From Shinella lacus (GTDB lineage: Bacteria > Pseudomonadota > Alphaproteobacteria > Rhizobiales > Rhizobiaceae): a DNA stretch of 64,000 nucleotides. Each line of letters opens with the position of its first letter. Within the stretch, counting starts at the first letter, position 1. The notes beneath the pieces are model-generated. The model had not been told where the DNA came from. It did no database searches and saw nothing but the letters and a program-made list of their open reading frames with translations. Both the position numbers and the translations under genes were made by a program. The stretch covers positions 1 to 64,000 of the forward strand of contig NZ_WHSB02000007.1 of the NCBI RefSeq assembly GCF_010994755.1, given 5' to 3'. Positions 26,264 through 35,937 of this stretch are shown in pieces.

Positions 26264-26375
26264 GGAGGAGGGGTTGGCGGGCTTTGCCAGCAGTTCGCGC
26301 CCGGATAACCGGCGCCCCGCGTCTTTTTGACCGACACGATTTCCAACACGCAACCTTTCCTCTATAGAGGGCCCC

Positions 26376-27146
26376 ATGTTTGCAGATAAGGACAGATCCG
26401 GCGTGGCAGAGAAGACTGAGAAGGCCCAGAGCGGCCTGTGGGAAAACGTCAAGGTCATCATTCAGGCGCTGCTGCTTGCCGTGGTGATCCGCACGGTGCT
26501 TTTCCAGCCCTTCACCATCCCGTCGGGCTCGATGATGCCGACGCTGCTCGTCGGCGACTATCTCTTCGTCAACAAGTTCTCCTACGGCTATTCGAAATAT
26601 TCGCTGCCGTTCTCGCCGAACCTGTTCTCCGGCCGCATCTTCGCGAGTGAGCCGGCGCGCGGCGACATCGTCGTCTTCCGCTTCCCGCCGAACCCGGACA
26701 TCGACTATATCAAGCGCCTCGTCGGCCTGCCGGGCGACCGCGTCCAGGTGCGCGACAGCGAGCTCTACATCAACGGCGTGGCGGTGAAGCGCGAGCAGGA
26801 CGGCTTCTTCCGCGCCGACGACCAGTACGATACCGGCGAGGACGTGCCGGTGTTCCGCGAGACGCTCGATACCGGCACGACCTACGACACGCTGGATACG
26901 CGTCCCGGCACCGTCGGCGACAACACGCGCGAGTTCATCGTGCCGGAAGGCCATTATTTCATGATGGGCGACAACCGCGACAACTCGGCCGACAGCCGCT
27001 TTGACGTCGGCTTCGTTCCGGCGGAAAACCTGATCGGCCGCGCAAGCCTGATCTTCTTCTCGCTCGGCAACGATACGTCCTTCAGCGAAATCTGGAAGTG
27101 GCCGACGAACCTGCGCTGGGACCGCCTCTTCAAGGTTGTTGAATGA
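26376..27146 (+). CDS. lepB: Signal peptidase I
   Basis: Membrane-bound protease that removes signal peptides from exported proteins. The 256-residue product has one N-terminal transmembrane helix (about residues 25-43), the catalytic serine in PSGSMMPTL (Ser52), the general-base lysine in DYIKRLVGLPGD (Lys113), and the box E motif MGDNRDNSADSR near residue 197. An alternative GTG start at 26403 has AAGGA ten bases upstream and would give the 247-residue length common in rhizobia; I list the ATG start, which has GAGGG four bases upstream. The stop overlaps rnc by four bases. Confidence 0.95.
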   Translation: MFADKDRSGVAEKTEKAQSGLWENVKVIIQALLLAVVIRTVLFQPFTIPSGSMMPTLLVGDYLFVNKFSYGYSKYSLPFSPNLFSGRIFASEPARGDIVVFRFPPNPDIDYIKRLVGLPGDRVQVRDSELYINGVAVKREQDGFFRADDQYDTGEDVPVFRETLDTGTTYDTLDTRPGTVGDNTREFIVPEGHYFMMGDNRDNSADSRFDVGFVPAENLIGRASLIFFSLGNDTSFSEIWKWPTNLRWDRLFKVVE

Positions 27147-27862
27147 AGGGCGCCATCCCGCTGAACGACGCGAACCGCAAGGTTCTCGAAGACCTGATCG
27201 GCTACGCTTTCACCGACAAGGACCGCCTCGACCGCGCGATCACCCATGCCAGCGCCCAGTCGGGCAAGGGCAGCAATTACGAGCGGCTGGAGTTCCTGGG
27301 CGACCGCGTGCTCGGGCTGTGCATTGCCGAAATGCTGTTTCGCACCTTTCGCGACGCGAAGGAGGGTGAGCTTTCCGTGCGCCTGAACCAGTTGGTCAGC
27401 GCCGAAAGCTGTGCCGCGGTCTCCGACGATCTCGAACTGCATCGCTTCATCCGCACCGGGGCGGATGTGAAAAAACTCACCGGAAAAGCCATGCTGAATG
27501 TGCGCGCCGATGTGGTAGAGTCGCTGATCGCCGCGATCTATCTCGATGGCGGGCTGGAAGCGGCGCGAGGGTTCATCCTGCGCAACTGGCAGGGCAGGGC
27601 GGAACGCGCCGAAGGCGCGCGGCGCGACGCCAAGACCGAATTGCAGGAATGGGCGCATGCCAGGTTCGGCGTGACGCCGCACTACCGGGTGGACGAGCGC
27701 TCCGGCCCGGATCATGATCCCCGCTTCACCGTGACGGTGGAGGTCAAGGGCGTGAAGCCGGAAACCGGCATCGACCGCTCGAAACGGGCCGCCGAACAGG
27801 CGGCCGCGACAAAGATTTTGGAACGCGAAGGCGTCTGGCCGAAGAGCCAAACCGCGGATTGA
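27143..27862 (+). CDS. rnc: Ribonuclease III
   Basis: Double-strand-specific endoribonuclease for rRNA processing and antisense control. The 239-residue product has the RNase III signature ERLEFLGDRVLGL near residues 46-58, the second acidic cluster VVESLIAAIYLDGG near 121-134, and a C-terminal double-stranded RNA-binding domain (about 160-230, with DAKTELQEWAH and SKRAAEQAAATKIL). The ATG overlaps the lepB stop; era follows immediately. Confidence 0.96.
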   Translation: MKGAIPLNDANRKVLEDLIGYAFTDKDRLDRAITHASAQSGKGSNYERLEFLGDRVLGLCIAEMLFRTFRDAKEGELSVRLNQLVSAESCAAVSDDLELHRFIRTGADVKKLTGKAMLNVRADVVESLIAAIYLDGGLEAARGFILRNWQGRAERAEGARRDAKTELQEWAHARFGVTPHYRVDERSGPDHDPRFTVTVEVKGVKPETGIDRSKRAAEQAAATKILEREGVWPKSQTAD

Positions 27863-27870
27863 CGGAAAAT

Positions 27871-28815
27871 ATGACCGAAGAACAAACAAACCCCGCCGAA
27901 GACAGCACGAACGGCGTGGGTCCGACCCATTCGGGCTTCGTCGCGCTGATCGGCGCCACGAACGCCGGCAAGTCGACGCTGGTCAACCGCCTCGTCGGCG
28001 CCAAGGTGTCGATCGTCAGCCACAAGGTGCAGACGACGCGCGCCATCGTGCGCGGCATCGCCATCCACAACAATGCGCAGATCGTCTTCATGGACACGCC
28101 CGGCATCTTCAAGCCGCGCCGCCGGCTCGACCGCGCCATGGTGACGACCGCCTGGGGCGGCGCCAAGGATGCCGATTTCATCATGTTCCTGATCGACAGC
28201 GAACGGGGCCTGAAGGGCGATGCGGAGAAGATCCTGGAGGGCCTGAAAGAGGTTCACCAGCCGAAGATCCTCGTGCTGAACAAGGTTGACCGGGTGAACC
28301 CGGAGGACCTCCTGAAGCTCACCGCCGCGGTGAACGAGGTCGTGTCCTTCGAGCGCACCTTCATGGTCTCGGCGCTGACCGGCTCGGGCTGCGACGACGT
28401 CATGGACTACCTGGCCGCCGCCCTGCCGGAAGGCCCGTGGTACTATCCGGAAGACCAGATCTCCGACCTGCCGATGCGCCAGCTCGCAGCCGAGATCACC
28501 CGCGAAAAACTCTTCCTGCGCCTGCACCAGGAGCTTCCCTATTCCTCGCATGTCGAGACGGAGAACTGGGAAGAGCGCAAGGACGGCTCGGTGCGCATCG
28601 AGCAGGTGATCTATGTCGAGCGCGACAGCCAGAAGAAGATCGCGCTCGGCAAGAACGGCGACGCGATCAAGGCGATCTCGATGGCATCCCGCAAGGAACT
28701 GTCGGAGATCCTCGAACAGCCCGTGCACCTCTTCCTCTTCGTGAAGGTGCGTGAGAACTGGGGCGACGACCCAGCCCGCTTCCGCGAGATGGGCCTCGAT
28801 TTCCCGACGTCGTGA
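27871..28815 (+). CDS. era: GTPase Era
   Basis: Essential GTPase that binds 16S rRNA during 30S assembly. The 314-residue product has G1 GATNAGKST near residue 31, G2 region VQTTRAIVRG, G3 DTPG, G4 NKVD, and a C-terminal type II KH domain (about 215-295; YVERDSQKKIALGKNGDAIK). The N-terminal 20 residues are a short acidic extension. I chose the ATG at 27871 over a TTG at 27859 that would overlap the rnc stop. It ends 3 bases from the convergent GDPD gene. recO, often the next gene, is instead 10 kb away. Confidence 0.95.
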   Translation: MTEEQTNPAEDSTNGVGPTHSGFVALIGATNAGKSTLVNRLVGAKVSIVSHKVQTTRAIVRGIAIHNNAQIVFMDTPGIFKPRRRLDRAMVTTAWGGAKDADFIMFLIDSERGLKGDAEKILEGLKEVHQPKILVLNKVDRVNPEDLLKLTAAVNEVVSFERTFMVSALTGSGCDDVMDYLAAALPEGPWYYPEDQISDLPMRQLAAEITREKLFLRLHQELPYSSHVETENWEERKDGSVRIEQVIYVERDSQKKIALGKNGDAIKAISMASRKELSEILEQPVHLFLFVKVRENWGDDPARFREMGLDFPTS

Positions 28816-28818
28816 CGG

Positions 28819-29787
28819 TTACGGCCGCGCCTTGATGGCGGGGCCGATCTCCAGAATGCGGTTCGTCCAGATATAGCCGGGGAAGTGTTCGGGCAGGTCT
28901 TCCACCTGCTCGGCCGTGTCGATGCCGGCCGAGCCGCCGCCGCCGGAATAGGGGCCGACAAGGATGACGTCGCTGCCGGCATCCCGCATGCGGGTCATGA
29001 AGCGGTTCGGCCAGCCCCAGAGCAGCCAGGCATAGTTGCTCGGCACCGGCACCAGCGTGTTGCGGCAGGCCTCCGGCACATAGCCGATCCAGCCGGTGGC
29101 GAGGTAGTGCAGCAGGCAATCCTTGGCCGACGTGCGGGTGTAACCCTTGAGGCCGGGCAGGGCGGCAAGGGCCGCATCCGTCGGCTCGCCCCCGCCATAG
29201 ACGCCGAAGACTTTTCCGCGCCAGGCCGGGTTGGCGTTCAGCAATGCCGCCAGCGCCTCGCCTTCCTCCGCCCGCCGGCTCTTGAAATTGATCAGCAGCG
29301 GGCCTGCCGGATTGGCGGCAAAGATATCCTCCAGCATCGGCATCTGACCGACGCCCTTGCCGCGGAACGGATAGGTCTTGCCGCCATCCGCAGTATAGCC
29401 GTAGCCGATGTCGAGTTTCTTCAGCACCGCGCTGTCGGTCTCCTCGGTCACGCCCTGGCCGTTCGTGCGGCAATCGAGCGTCCAGTCGTGGAAGACCGCG
29501 AACTTCTTGTCGGGCGTCAGGTGCACGTCGATCTCGACGACCGCGGCACCCGCCGCAAAGGCGGCCTGCATGCCGGCAACCGTATTTTCCAGATAATCGT
29601 GTGTCGGCGGGTCGATCAGCGCCGCCGTGCAGGTGTCGTTGTCGAGCTCTTCACGGCCAAAGGTCTGGTGGACGCCGCGATGGGCCAGAAGATTCGCCTC
29701 GCCGTCCGGCGCGCTGGCGATCAGCGAACTGTTGAAGGACCAGACGAGAAGCGCGAGGCCCAGCAGAAAGATCGGCGTGTTTTTCAT
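28819..29787 (-). CDS. Glycerophosphodiester phosphodiesterase-family protein
   Basis: Hydrolyses glycerophosphodiesters to glycerol 3-phosphate and an alcohol. The 322-residue product has an N-terminal membrane anchor or signal peptide (residues about 4-26) and a GDPD TIM barrel: the first catalytic histidine in LLAHRGVHQ (near residue 36), YLENTVAGMQAA, the metal ligands VEIDVHLTPD and FHDWTLDCRT near 87-108, and INFKSRR near 166. The start follows GGAGGAAC. It is periplasmic or membrane-attached by inference and could recycle lipid head groups under phosphate stress, but no Pho box was recognised. Confidence 0.85.
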   Translation of the reverse strand: MKNTPIFLLGLALLVWSFNSSLIASAPDGEANLLAHRGVHQTFGREELDNDTCTAALIDPPTHDYLENTVAGMQAAFAAGAAVVEIDVHLTPDKKFAVFHDWTLDCRTNGQGVTEETDSAVLKKLDIGYGYTADGGKTYPFRGKGVGQMPMLEDIFAANPAGPLLINFKSRRAEEGEALAALLNANPAWRGKVFGVYGGGEPTDAALAALPGLKGYTRTSAKDCLLHYLATGWIGYVPEACRNTLVPVPSNYAWLLWGWPNRFMTRMRDAGSDVILVGPYSGGGGSAGIDTAEQVEDLPEHFPGYIWTNRILEIGPAIKARP

Positions 29788-29856
29788 GAAGTTCCTCCGG
29801 CGGCCCCGTCACAGGGATAGGGGCTCGCTGGAGGCACTGCAAGTCGCGGAAAATGG

Positions 29857-32220
29857 TCAGGCGCTGGCGCGCCGCTCCGGGGTCTGTGCGGCCTCGCGGG
29901 CCTTTTCGACGAGCCGCTGCATCGCCCAGATGCCGATCTCTTCCAGCGTGAGGGGACGGCTGATGAGATAGCCCTGGTAGAGGTCGCAGCCGGCGGCGGC
30001 GAGCAGCGCCATCTTCTCGGTCGTGTCGACGCCTTCTGCGATCACCGACATGTCCTGCGCGTGGCAGAGGGCGACGAGGGCGCGCAGCGTGGGCAGTGCG
30101 GCGGAACGCGTCAGGCTTTCGACCAGTTCGCGGTCGAGCTTGATGGTCTCGGCCGGGTATTCGATGATCTGCTGCACCGAGGTATAGCCGGCACCGAAAT
30201 CATCGATCGAAATGCGGAAGCCGCGGGCGCGGAGAATCTCGATGTTGCGGCGGGACTGATCACCCAGCTTCACCGCGAAGGTTTCGGTGAGCTCGATCTC
30301 GATCATGCGCGCATCGACGCCGTGGCGGTCGGCGCATTCGCAGAAATGGTCGCTGATCGACTTGGTATAGAGTTCGGCCGACGAGATGTTGATGCAGAGG
30401 ATCGTCTCGGGGCCGAAAAGCTTGCGGATATGGCTGTGCTCCGACATCGCCCGGTCGATGACCCACCAGTCGATCTTGCTGAACAGGCCGGTCGTCTCGG
30501 CGATGGGGATGAATTCGTCCGGTGTGACGCGGCCGAGCACCGGCGAGGTCCAGCGCAGGAGCGCCTCGCAGCCCGTCACCTTGCCGTGGCCGTCGACGAT
30601 CGGCATGTAGACGAGGTGGAATTCCCGGTCCGGTTCGAGGACGCGCAGTTCCTCCTCGATACGGCGCTGGCGGTTGCGTTTTTCGTGCAGGGAGCGGGAA
30701 TAGCGGGCCGAGCCGTTCTTGCCCTGGGATTTCGCCTGGTACATCGCCGCGTCGGCATGCGCCACCAGTTCCGGCAGCGTGCGGGCATCTTCCGGATAGA
30801 CCGCGATGCCGATGCTGGCGGTGACCGGATAGGCCTTGTCCAGCACTTCGAAACCTTCGCCGAACAGCGCCAGGATGGCGTTGGAGATTTCCGTGATCGT
30901 GCCGCTGCCCGGCTGGCAGCGCAGCATGATGGCGAATTCATCGCCGGAAAGCCGGGCGAACAGGCCGTTCGGCAGGCCGCGTTCGCCAACGACGCGCTCC
31001 ACGATATCGGAGATGCGGTCGGCCAGCGTCTTCAGAAGCTCATCGCCGATCTTGTGGCCGTGTTTGTCGTTGACGAACTTGAAATTGTCCACGTCGATGA
31101 AGAGCAGGGTGCAGCCGATATCCTCGGCCTCCGCCTCTTCGAGGATCTGCGTCGAGCGGATGTTGAAATATTCGCGGTTGGAAATGCCGGTCAGCGTGTC
31201 GGTCCAGGAGGCGTTGCGCACGAGATCGAAGGACTTCATCGAATGGTCGTGCAGCCGCTTGACGTTTGCCGAGAGGCGTCCGATCTCGCCGGGTTCGTTC
31301 ATCTCGGGCAGCGCGCTGCGGTTGCCGGTCATCACGTCGGTGAGCTGGCGGTCGAGGCTGGCGATCGGATTGGTGATGTAGCGGCGCACCAGGCCGAGCA
31401 CGAGGATGATCGTGCAGAGGCTGAGTGCGATGGCGCCGAGCGCCAGAAGCGATTTCAGCGTCCAGAGCCGGTTTTCAAGATAGGATGGGTCCGGCGTCAG
31501 GCGCGCGAAGAGCGAGGGGCTGAGCGTTGCGGTCGCCGAAAGCGAGCCCTGCGCCAGAAGCTGGTGCTGCCCGATGTCGATCGTTGCGCCATATTCCTTT
31601 TCCAGCGCCCGCTTCATGTCGAGGAAGAGCTTCGGCCGGACCGCTGTCTGCACCAGGATCGCGCTGCTTTTGGCGCTGGCGACCGGGCGGTTGAAGGTCA
31701 GCGGGTCGATGAATTCCGAATGCACGATCAGCGGTTCCAGGCCGGCCGTGTTGAGATAGGACCAGGAGGAGAGCCGCGGGCTGTCGATGACCTGCTGCGC
31801 ATGCGCGATCTGCTGCGGCGTGATCTCGGCGAACGGGTCGTCGCTATCCTCGAAATAATAATCCACCGTCAGCGGCGGACGTATGATCGCGACCGAGATG
31901 AAGCGTTTGCGGTCGTCGGTGAGCGAGGTGATGCTCTGCTGCAGCCGCACGCCGAGCGCGGTGTTGCGATAGGCAGCATCCGGCTCGTTGACGAAGAGGC
32001 GTACGGCGCCGCCTTCGACCAGCGAATAGATGAAGCTTCGGTTCTGCGTCACCTCGTTCTGGAAGACGGCGGTGAGCAGGCCCATCTGCTGCCACAGGCG
32101 CGCGCGCTCGAGCGCGAGGATCGACGAACCCTGCACGTAATAGATCAGTGCGCCGGCGAGCACGTAACCTGCCAGCACGACCGGGAAGATGAGGGAGAGG
32201 GCGCGTTTTCCGAGCGTCAC
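29857..32220 (-). CDS. Membrane GGDEF-EAL cyclic-di-GMP enzyme, MbaA-like
   Basis: The 787-residue product has a transmembrane helix (about residues 9-29), a periplasmic sensor region (30-255), a second helix (about 257-280), HAMP (about 280-330), GGDEF (about 335-495), and EAL (about 520-765). The synthase motif is SGDEF (425-429), a conservative variant of GGDEF. The EAL half keeps its catalytic set (E552AL, CINISS, ELTE, DDFGAGYTS, IKLDREL, EGVDT, QGYLISRP), so phosphodiesterase activity is likely. It starts with GTG overlapping the stop of the PotD-like gene (GTGA). Size and order match V. cholerae NspS-MbaA, where a polyamine-binding protein controls the enzyme. Confidence 0.9.
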   Translation of the reverse strand: MTLGKRALSLIFPVVLAGYVLAGALIYYVQGSSILALERARLWQQMGLLTAVFQNEVTQNRSFIYSLVEGGAVRLFVNEPDAAYRNTALGVRLQQSITSLTDDRKRFISVAIIRPPLTVDYYFEDSDDPFAEITPQQIAHAQQVIDSPRLSSWSYLNTAGLEPLIVHSEFIDPLTFNRPVASAKSSAILVQTAVRPKLFLDMKRALEKEYGATIDIGQHQLLAQGSLSATATLSPSLFARLTPDPSYLENRLWTLKSLLALGAIALSLCTIILVLGLVRRYITNPIASLDRQLTDVMTGNRSALPEMNEPGEIGRLSANVKRLHDHSMKSFDLVRNASWTDTLTGISNREYFNIRSTQILEEAEAEDIGCTLLFIDVDNFKFVNDKHGHKIGDELLKTLADRISDIVERVVGERGLPNGLFARLSGDEFAIMLRCQPGSGTITEISNAILALFGEGFEVLDKAYPVTASIGIAVYPEDARTLPELVAHADAAMYQAKSQGKNGSARYSRSLHEKRNRQRRIEEELRVLEPDREFHLVYMPIVDGHGKVTGCEALLRWTSPVLGRVTPDEFIPIAETTGLFSKIDWWVIDRAMSEHSHIRKLFGPETILCINISSAELYTKSISDHFCECADRHGVDARMIEIELTETFAVKLGDQSRRNIEILRARGFRISIDDFGAGYTSVQQIIEYPAETIKLDRELVESLTRSAALPTLRALVALCHAQDMSVIAEGVDTTEKMALLAAAGCDLYQGYLISRPLTLEEIGIWAMQRLVEKAREAAQTPERRASA

Positions 32221-33257
32221 TGATTCTGGGCCAGACTGCTGATGATGCGGCGGCGGGCCTGGACCGATTGAACGGTCAGTTCCTCCTGAAGCTGGCTCTT
32301 CGCCAGGATTTCCGGTGCCGCATAGATTTCGGGATTGGATCGCATGTCTTCCGGCAGCAGGGCGAGTGCGGCCGTGCTTGCGGTCGGCATGTTAAGCTTG
32401 ACGGCGTTGCGCGCGCCGTTCTTGGCGTTGCTGATATAATCGACCAGCTTCAGCGCGAGGTCCTTGTTGTTCGAGCGGGCGCTGACGGAGATGCAGTCGA
32501 GCCAGGAGAGCGTGCCTTCCTTCGGCACGACGTAGCGCCAGAGGCCGGGCGAGGAGACCTTGTCGTTCAGCGTGTACTGGTCGCCGCTATAGCCGAGCGC
32601 CATGTGGATGTTCGGACCCTTGTCCGCGCTCTGGATCGAGGTGATGACATAGTCGTAGGTCAGCACGAAGGGGGCCTGTGCCTTCATCAGCTCGTAGGCT
32701 GCCTTCAGCGTCTCGTTGTCGTTGGCGTTCACCGATTTGCCGAGCAGCACCAGCGGGCCGACGAAGGCCTCGTTGTGGTCGTCATACATGGCGATATGGC
32801 CGCGCAGGCTTTCGGCCGGCCGCATGATGTCCGCCCAGGAGGTCGGCGGCGTGGTGATCTTGTCGGAGCGGTAGAGAATGCCCATCGTGCCCCAGAGATA
32901 GGGCACGCCGTAGCCGCCGCAGCGCTTCGACCAGTCTTGTGCGTAATCCTTCAGCGCCGGCACGTTTTCCGCGTCGAGCGCCATGATGACGCCGCGGTTT
33001 CCATAAAGCTTGGCACCGTTCTCGTTGGTCACGACCACATCGACATTGCTGTTGGGGTCGGCGAGGATTTCGTCGCGCGCGTCGCCGCTATCGTAGAAGG
33101 TCTGGCGCACCTCGATGCCCGTCTCGGCGGCCCAGTCGGCGAGGATCTGCTCGTCGATATAGGATTCCCAGATGAGCAGGTTGAGTGACGCCGCATGCGC
33201 GGGCCCTGCCGCGGCCAGGGCCGCCAGTGAAACTGCTGCAAGAACTGTTGCGCGCAT
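32217..33257 (-). CDS. PotD/NspS-like periplasmic polyamine-binding protein
   Basis: Solute-binding protein of 346 residues with a signal peptide (about 1-22, MRATVLAAVSLAALAAAGPA then HA). The mature start SLNLLIWESYIDEQILADW is typical of spermidine/putrescine-binding proteins. Further family features are DVVVTNENGAKLYGNRG, YLWGTMGILYRSDKI, and ALGYSGDQYTL. No permease or ATPase gene accompanies it; instead it overlaps a GGDEF-EAL gene. That points to a sensory co-receptor rather than uptake. The start at 33257 opens directly into the signal peptide; a frame start at 33302 would add 15 non-signal residues. The actual ligand is not provable from sequence. Confidence 0.88.
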   Translation of the reverse strand: MRATVLAAVSLAALAAAGPAHAASLNLLIWESYIDEQILADWAAETGIEVRQTFYDSGDARDEILADPNSNVDVVVTNENGAKLYGNRGVIMALDAENVPALKDYAQDWSKRCGGYGVPYLWGTMGILYRSDKITTPPTSWADIMRPAESLRGHIAMYDDHNEAFVGPLVLLGKSVNANDNETLKAAYELMKAQAPFVLTYDYVITSIQSADKGPNIHMALGYSGDQYTLNDKVSSPGLWRYVVPKEGTLSWLDCISVSARSNNKDLALKLVDYISNAKNGARNAVKLNMPTASTAALALLPEDMRSNPEIYAAPEILAKSQLQEELTVQSVQARRRIISSLAQNQ

Positions 33258-33486
33258 GCCGATGGCCCCGTTGCAGTTGCGTGCGGGCAGGATAGTCGGC
33301 AAGACTTTATGAAGGGTTACAACCAGTAAGCCTATGTTGGCGGCCGTTCAACCCTGGCACAGTTCTGCCACGCGCGGCCTTCCGTGATATATATTGTGGA
33401 CGTGGCCGCCGGTCCGGGGCCTTTCGGTGGCCTGCCGGGGGCCGGCGCACTATGGTCGCCGCCCGCGCCACCCAGAGGAGTTCCCC

Positions 33487-35796
33487 ATGGCCCCGACACC
33501 GCTCAAGATCGCGAACCTGATCGCCGCCGAGATCAAGGCGACCTCCGCGCAGGTTTCCGCCGCCGTGGGACTGCTCGACGAGGGTGCCACCGTGCCCTTC
33601 ATCGCGCGCTACCGCAAGGAAGTGACCGGCGGCCTCGACGACACGCAGCTGCGCACGCTCGCCGAGCGGCTGACCTATCTGCGCGAACTGGAAGCCCGCC
33701 GCGCCTCCATCCTCGAATCCATCTCGGGGCAGGGCAAGCTGACGGACGAGCTGACCGCCAAGATCGCCGCCGTCACCACCAAGGCCGAACTCGAAGACAT
33801 CTACCTGCCCTACAAGCCGAAGCGCCGCACCAAGGCGGAAATCGCCCGCGAACGCGGCCTCGGCCCGCTCGCCGAACAGATTCTCGCCGACCGCGCGCTG
33901 GTGCCGGCGGAACTGGCGGCAAAATTCCTCTCCGCCGAGGTGCCGGACGTCAAAACGGCGCTGGAAGGCGCGCGTGACATCGTCGCCGAGCAACTGACCG
34001 AAAATGCCGACCTGCTGAAGCGCCTGCGCGAATATATGAAGAGCAACGCCTTCCTGCGTGCCCGCGTCGTCGAGGGCAAGCAGGAGGCCGGCGCAAAATT
34101 CTCCGACTATTTCGACCATACCGAGCGCTGGGCGACGGTGCCGGGCCATCGCGCGCTCGCCATGCTGCGCGGCTGGAACGAGGAATTCCTGTCGGTCGAC
34201 ATCGTGGTCGACCAGGACAACACCGAGCCGGTCAAACCCGTCGAGCGCATCATCGCCTCCTTCTATGCCATCGGCACGAAGCCCGGCGACAAGTGGCTCG
34301 CCGAAGTCATCGGCTGGACCTGGCGGGTGAAGCTCTCCATGTCGCTGTCGCTCGACCTGATGCGCGAGATGCGCGAGCGCTCGGAAGAAGAGGCGATCCG
34401 GGTTTTTGCCCGCAATCTCAAGGACCTGCTGCTTGCCGCCCCCGCCGGCACCCGCGCCACGATGGGCCTCGACCCGGGCATCCGCACCGGCGTCAAGGTC
34501 GCGGTGGTGGACAACACCGGCAAGGTGGTTGAGACGACGACCGTCTATCCGTTCCCGCCGAAGAACGACGTGCGCGGCACGCAGGCCGAAATCGCCTCGC
34601 TCATCCGCAAGCACAAGGTCGAGCTGATCTCGATCGGCAACGGCACCGGCAGCCGCGAGACCGAAAAACTCGTCGCCGACCTCCTGGCGCAACTGCCCGC
34701 GCCCAAACCCACCAAAGTCATCGTTTCAGAAGCCGGCGCCTCGGTCTATTCCGCCTCGGAAACGGCGGCCGCCGAGTTCCCCAATCTCGACGTCTCGCTG
34801 CGCGGTGCCGTCTCCATCGCGCGGCGTTTGCAGGACCCGCTCGCCGAACTCGTGAAGATCGAGCCCAAGTCGATCGGCGTCGGCCAGTACCAGCACGATG
34901 TCGACCAGGGCAAGCTGTCGCGCTCGCTGGATGCGGTGGTGGAAGACGCAGTGAATGCCGTCGGCGTCGATCTCAACACGGCGTCGGCCCCGCTGCTCGC
35001 CCGCGTTTCCGGCCTCGGTAAATCGTCGGCGGAGGCGATCGTCGCGCATCGTGACGCCAACGGCCCGTTCGGAAGCCGCAAGGAACTGATGAAGGTCCCC
35101 CGCCTCGGCGCCCGCACGTTCGAGCAGGCTGCCGGGTTCCTCCGCATCCCGAACGGCAAGGAGCCGCTCGACGCCTCGTCCGTGCACCCGGAAGCCTACG
35201 GCGTCGCGAAAAAGATCGTCGCGGCCTGTGGCCGCGACGTGCGCACGCTGATGGGCGACAGCGCCGCCCTCAAGCAGCTCGACCCGAAACTCTTCGTCGA
35301 CGAGCGCTTCGGCCTGCCGACCGTGAAGGACATTCTGGCCGAACTGGAAAAGCCCGGCCGCGACCCGCGCCCGGAATTCAAGACCGCAACCTTTGCCGAT
35401 GGCATCGACGACATCAAGGACCTGAAGCCCGGCATGCTGCTCGAAGGCACGGTGACCAATGTCGCCGCCTTCGGCGCCTTCGTTGATATCGGCGTGCATC
35501 AGGACGGCCTCGTGCACGTCTCGCAACTGGCGGATCGTTTCGTCAAGGATCCGCACGAGGTGGTGAAGGCGGGCGACGTGGTGAAGGTGCGCGTCACCGA
35601 GGTGGATGTGCCGCGCAAGCGCATCGGCCTGACCATGCGCAAGGAGAGCGGCGAGCCGGCACCGCGCGACAACGCGTCCCGCAACGATAAAAATGCGCAG
35701 ATGAAGCCGAAATTCGCGCAGGCAGCGCCGAAGCAGCAGGCGCCGTCGCAGGGGGCCTTCGGCGCAGCGCTCGCCGAGGCGATGAAGCGGAAATAA
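33487..35796 (+). CDS. tex: Tex-family RNA-binding transcription accessory protein
   Basis: Conserved nucleic-acid-binding protein of 769 residues. It has an N-terminal helical Tex domain ([20 protein letters not shown] near residue 35), a YqgF/RuvX-like RNase H-fold domain from about residue 326 ([17 protein letters not shown]), helix-hairpin-helix units (about 500-560; [20 protein letters not shown]), and a C-terminal S1 domain (about 648-720; [20 protein letters not shown]). The tail is Lys/Gln-rich. The start follows AGAGGAG. Monocistronic and divergent from the polyamine-binding gene. Confidence 0.95.
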   Translation: MAPTPLKIANLIAAEIKATSAQVSAAVGLLDEGATVPFIARYRKEVTGGLDDTQLRTLAERLTYLRELEARRASILESISGQGKLTDELTAKIAAVTTKAELEDIYLPYKPKRRTKAEIARERGLGPLAEQILADRALVPAELAAKFLSAEVPDVKTALEGARDIVAEQLTENADLLKRLREYMKSNAFLRARVVEGKQEAGAKFSDYFDHTERWATVPGHRALAMLRGWNEEFLSVDIVVDQDNTEPVKPVERIIASFYAIGTKPGDKWLAEVIGWTWRVKLSMSLSLDLMREMRERSEEEAIRVFARNLKDLLLAAPAGTRATMGLDPGIRTGVKVAVVDNTGKVVETTTVYPFPPKNDVRGTQAEIASLIRKHKVELISIGNGTGSRETEKLVADLLAQLPAPKPTKVIVSEAGASVYSASETAAAEFPNLDVSLRGAVSIARRLQDPLAELVKIEPKSIGVGQYQHDVDQGKLSRSLDAVVEDAVNAVGVDLNTASAPLLARVSGLGKSSAEAIVAHRDANGPFGSRKELMKVPRLGARTFEQAAGFLRIPNGKEPLDASSVHPEAYGVAKKIVAACGRDVRTLMGDSAALKQLDPKLFVDERFGLPTVKDILAELEKPGRDPRPEFKTATFADGIDDIKDLKPGMLLEGTVTNVAAFGAFVDIGVHQDGLVHVSQLADRFVKDPHEVVKAGDVVKVRVTEVDVPRKRIGLTMRKESGEPAPRDNASRNDKNAQMKPKFAQAAPKQQAPSQGAFGAALAEAMKRK

Positions 35797-35937
35797 GCCC
35801 AAATTTTCCTAATGGCTGCCGGCAGAAATCGTCGTTTGTTTTGACCTGCCCGCTTTCGCATAGTCGCGGCATGGGCGGGCTCAAACGGGCCGGGCGGGCA
35901 TAGCCACGCTCCCGGCGCCGACAGACAGGACAGAAAC

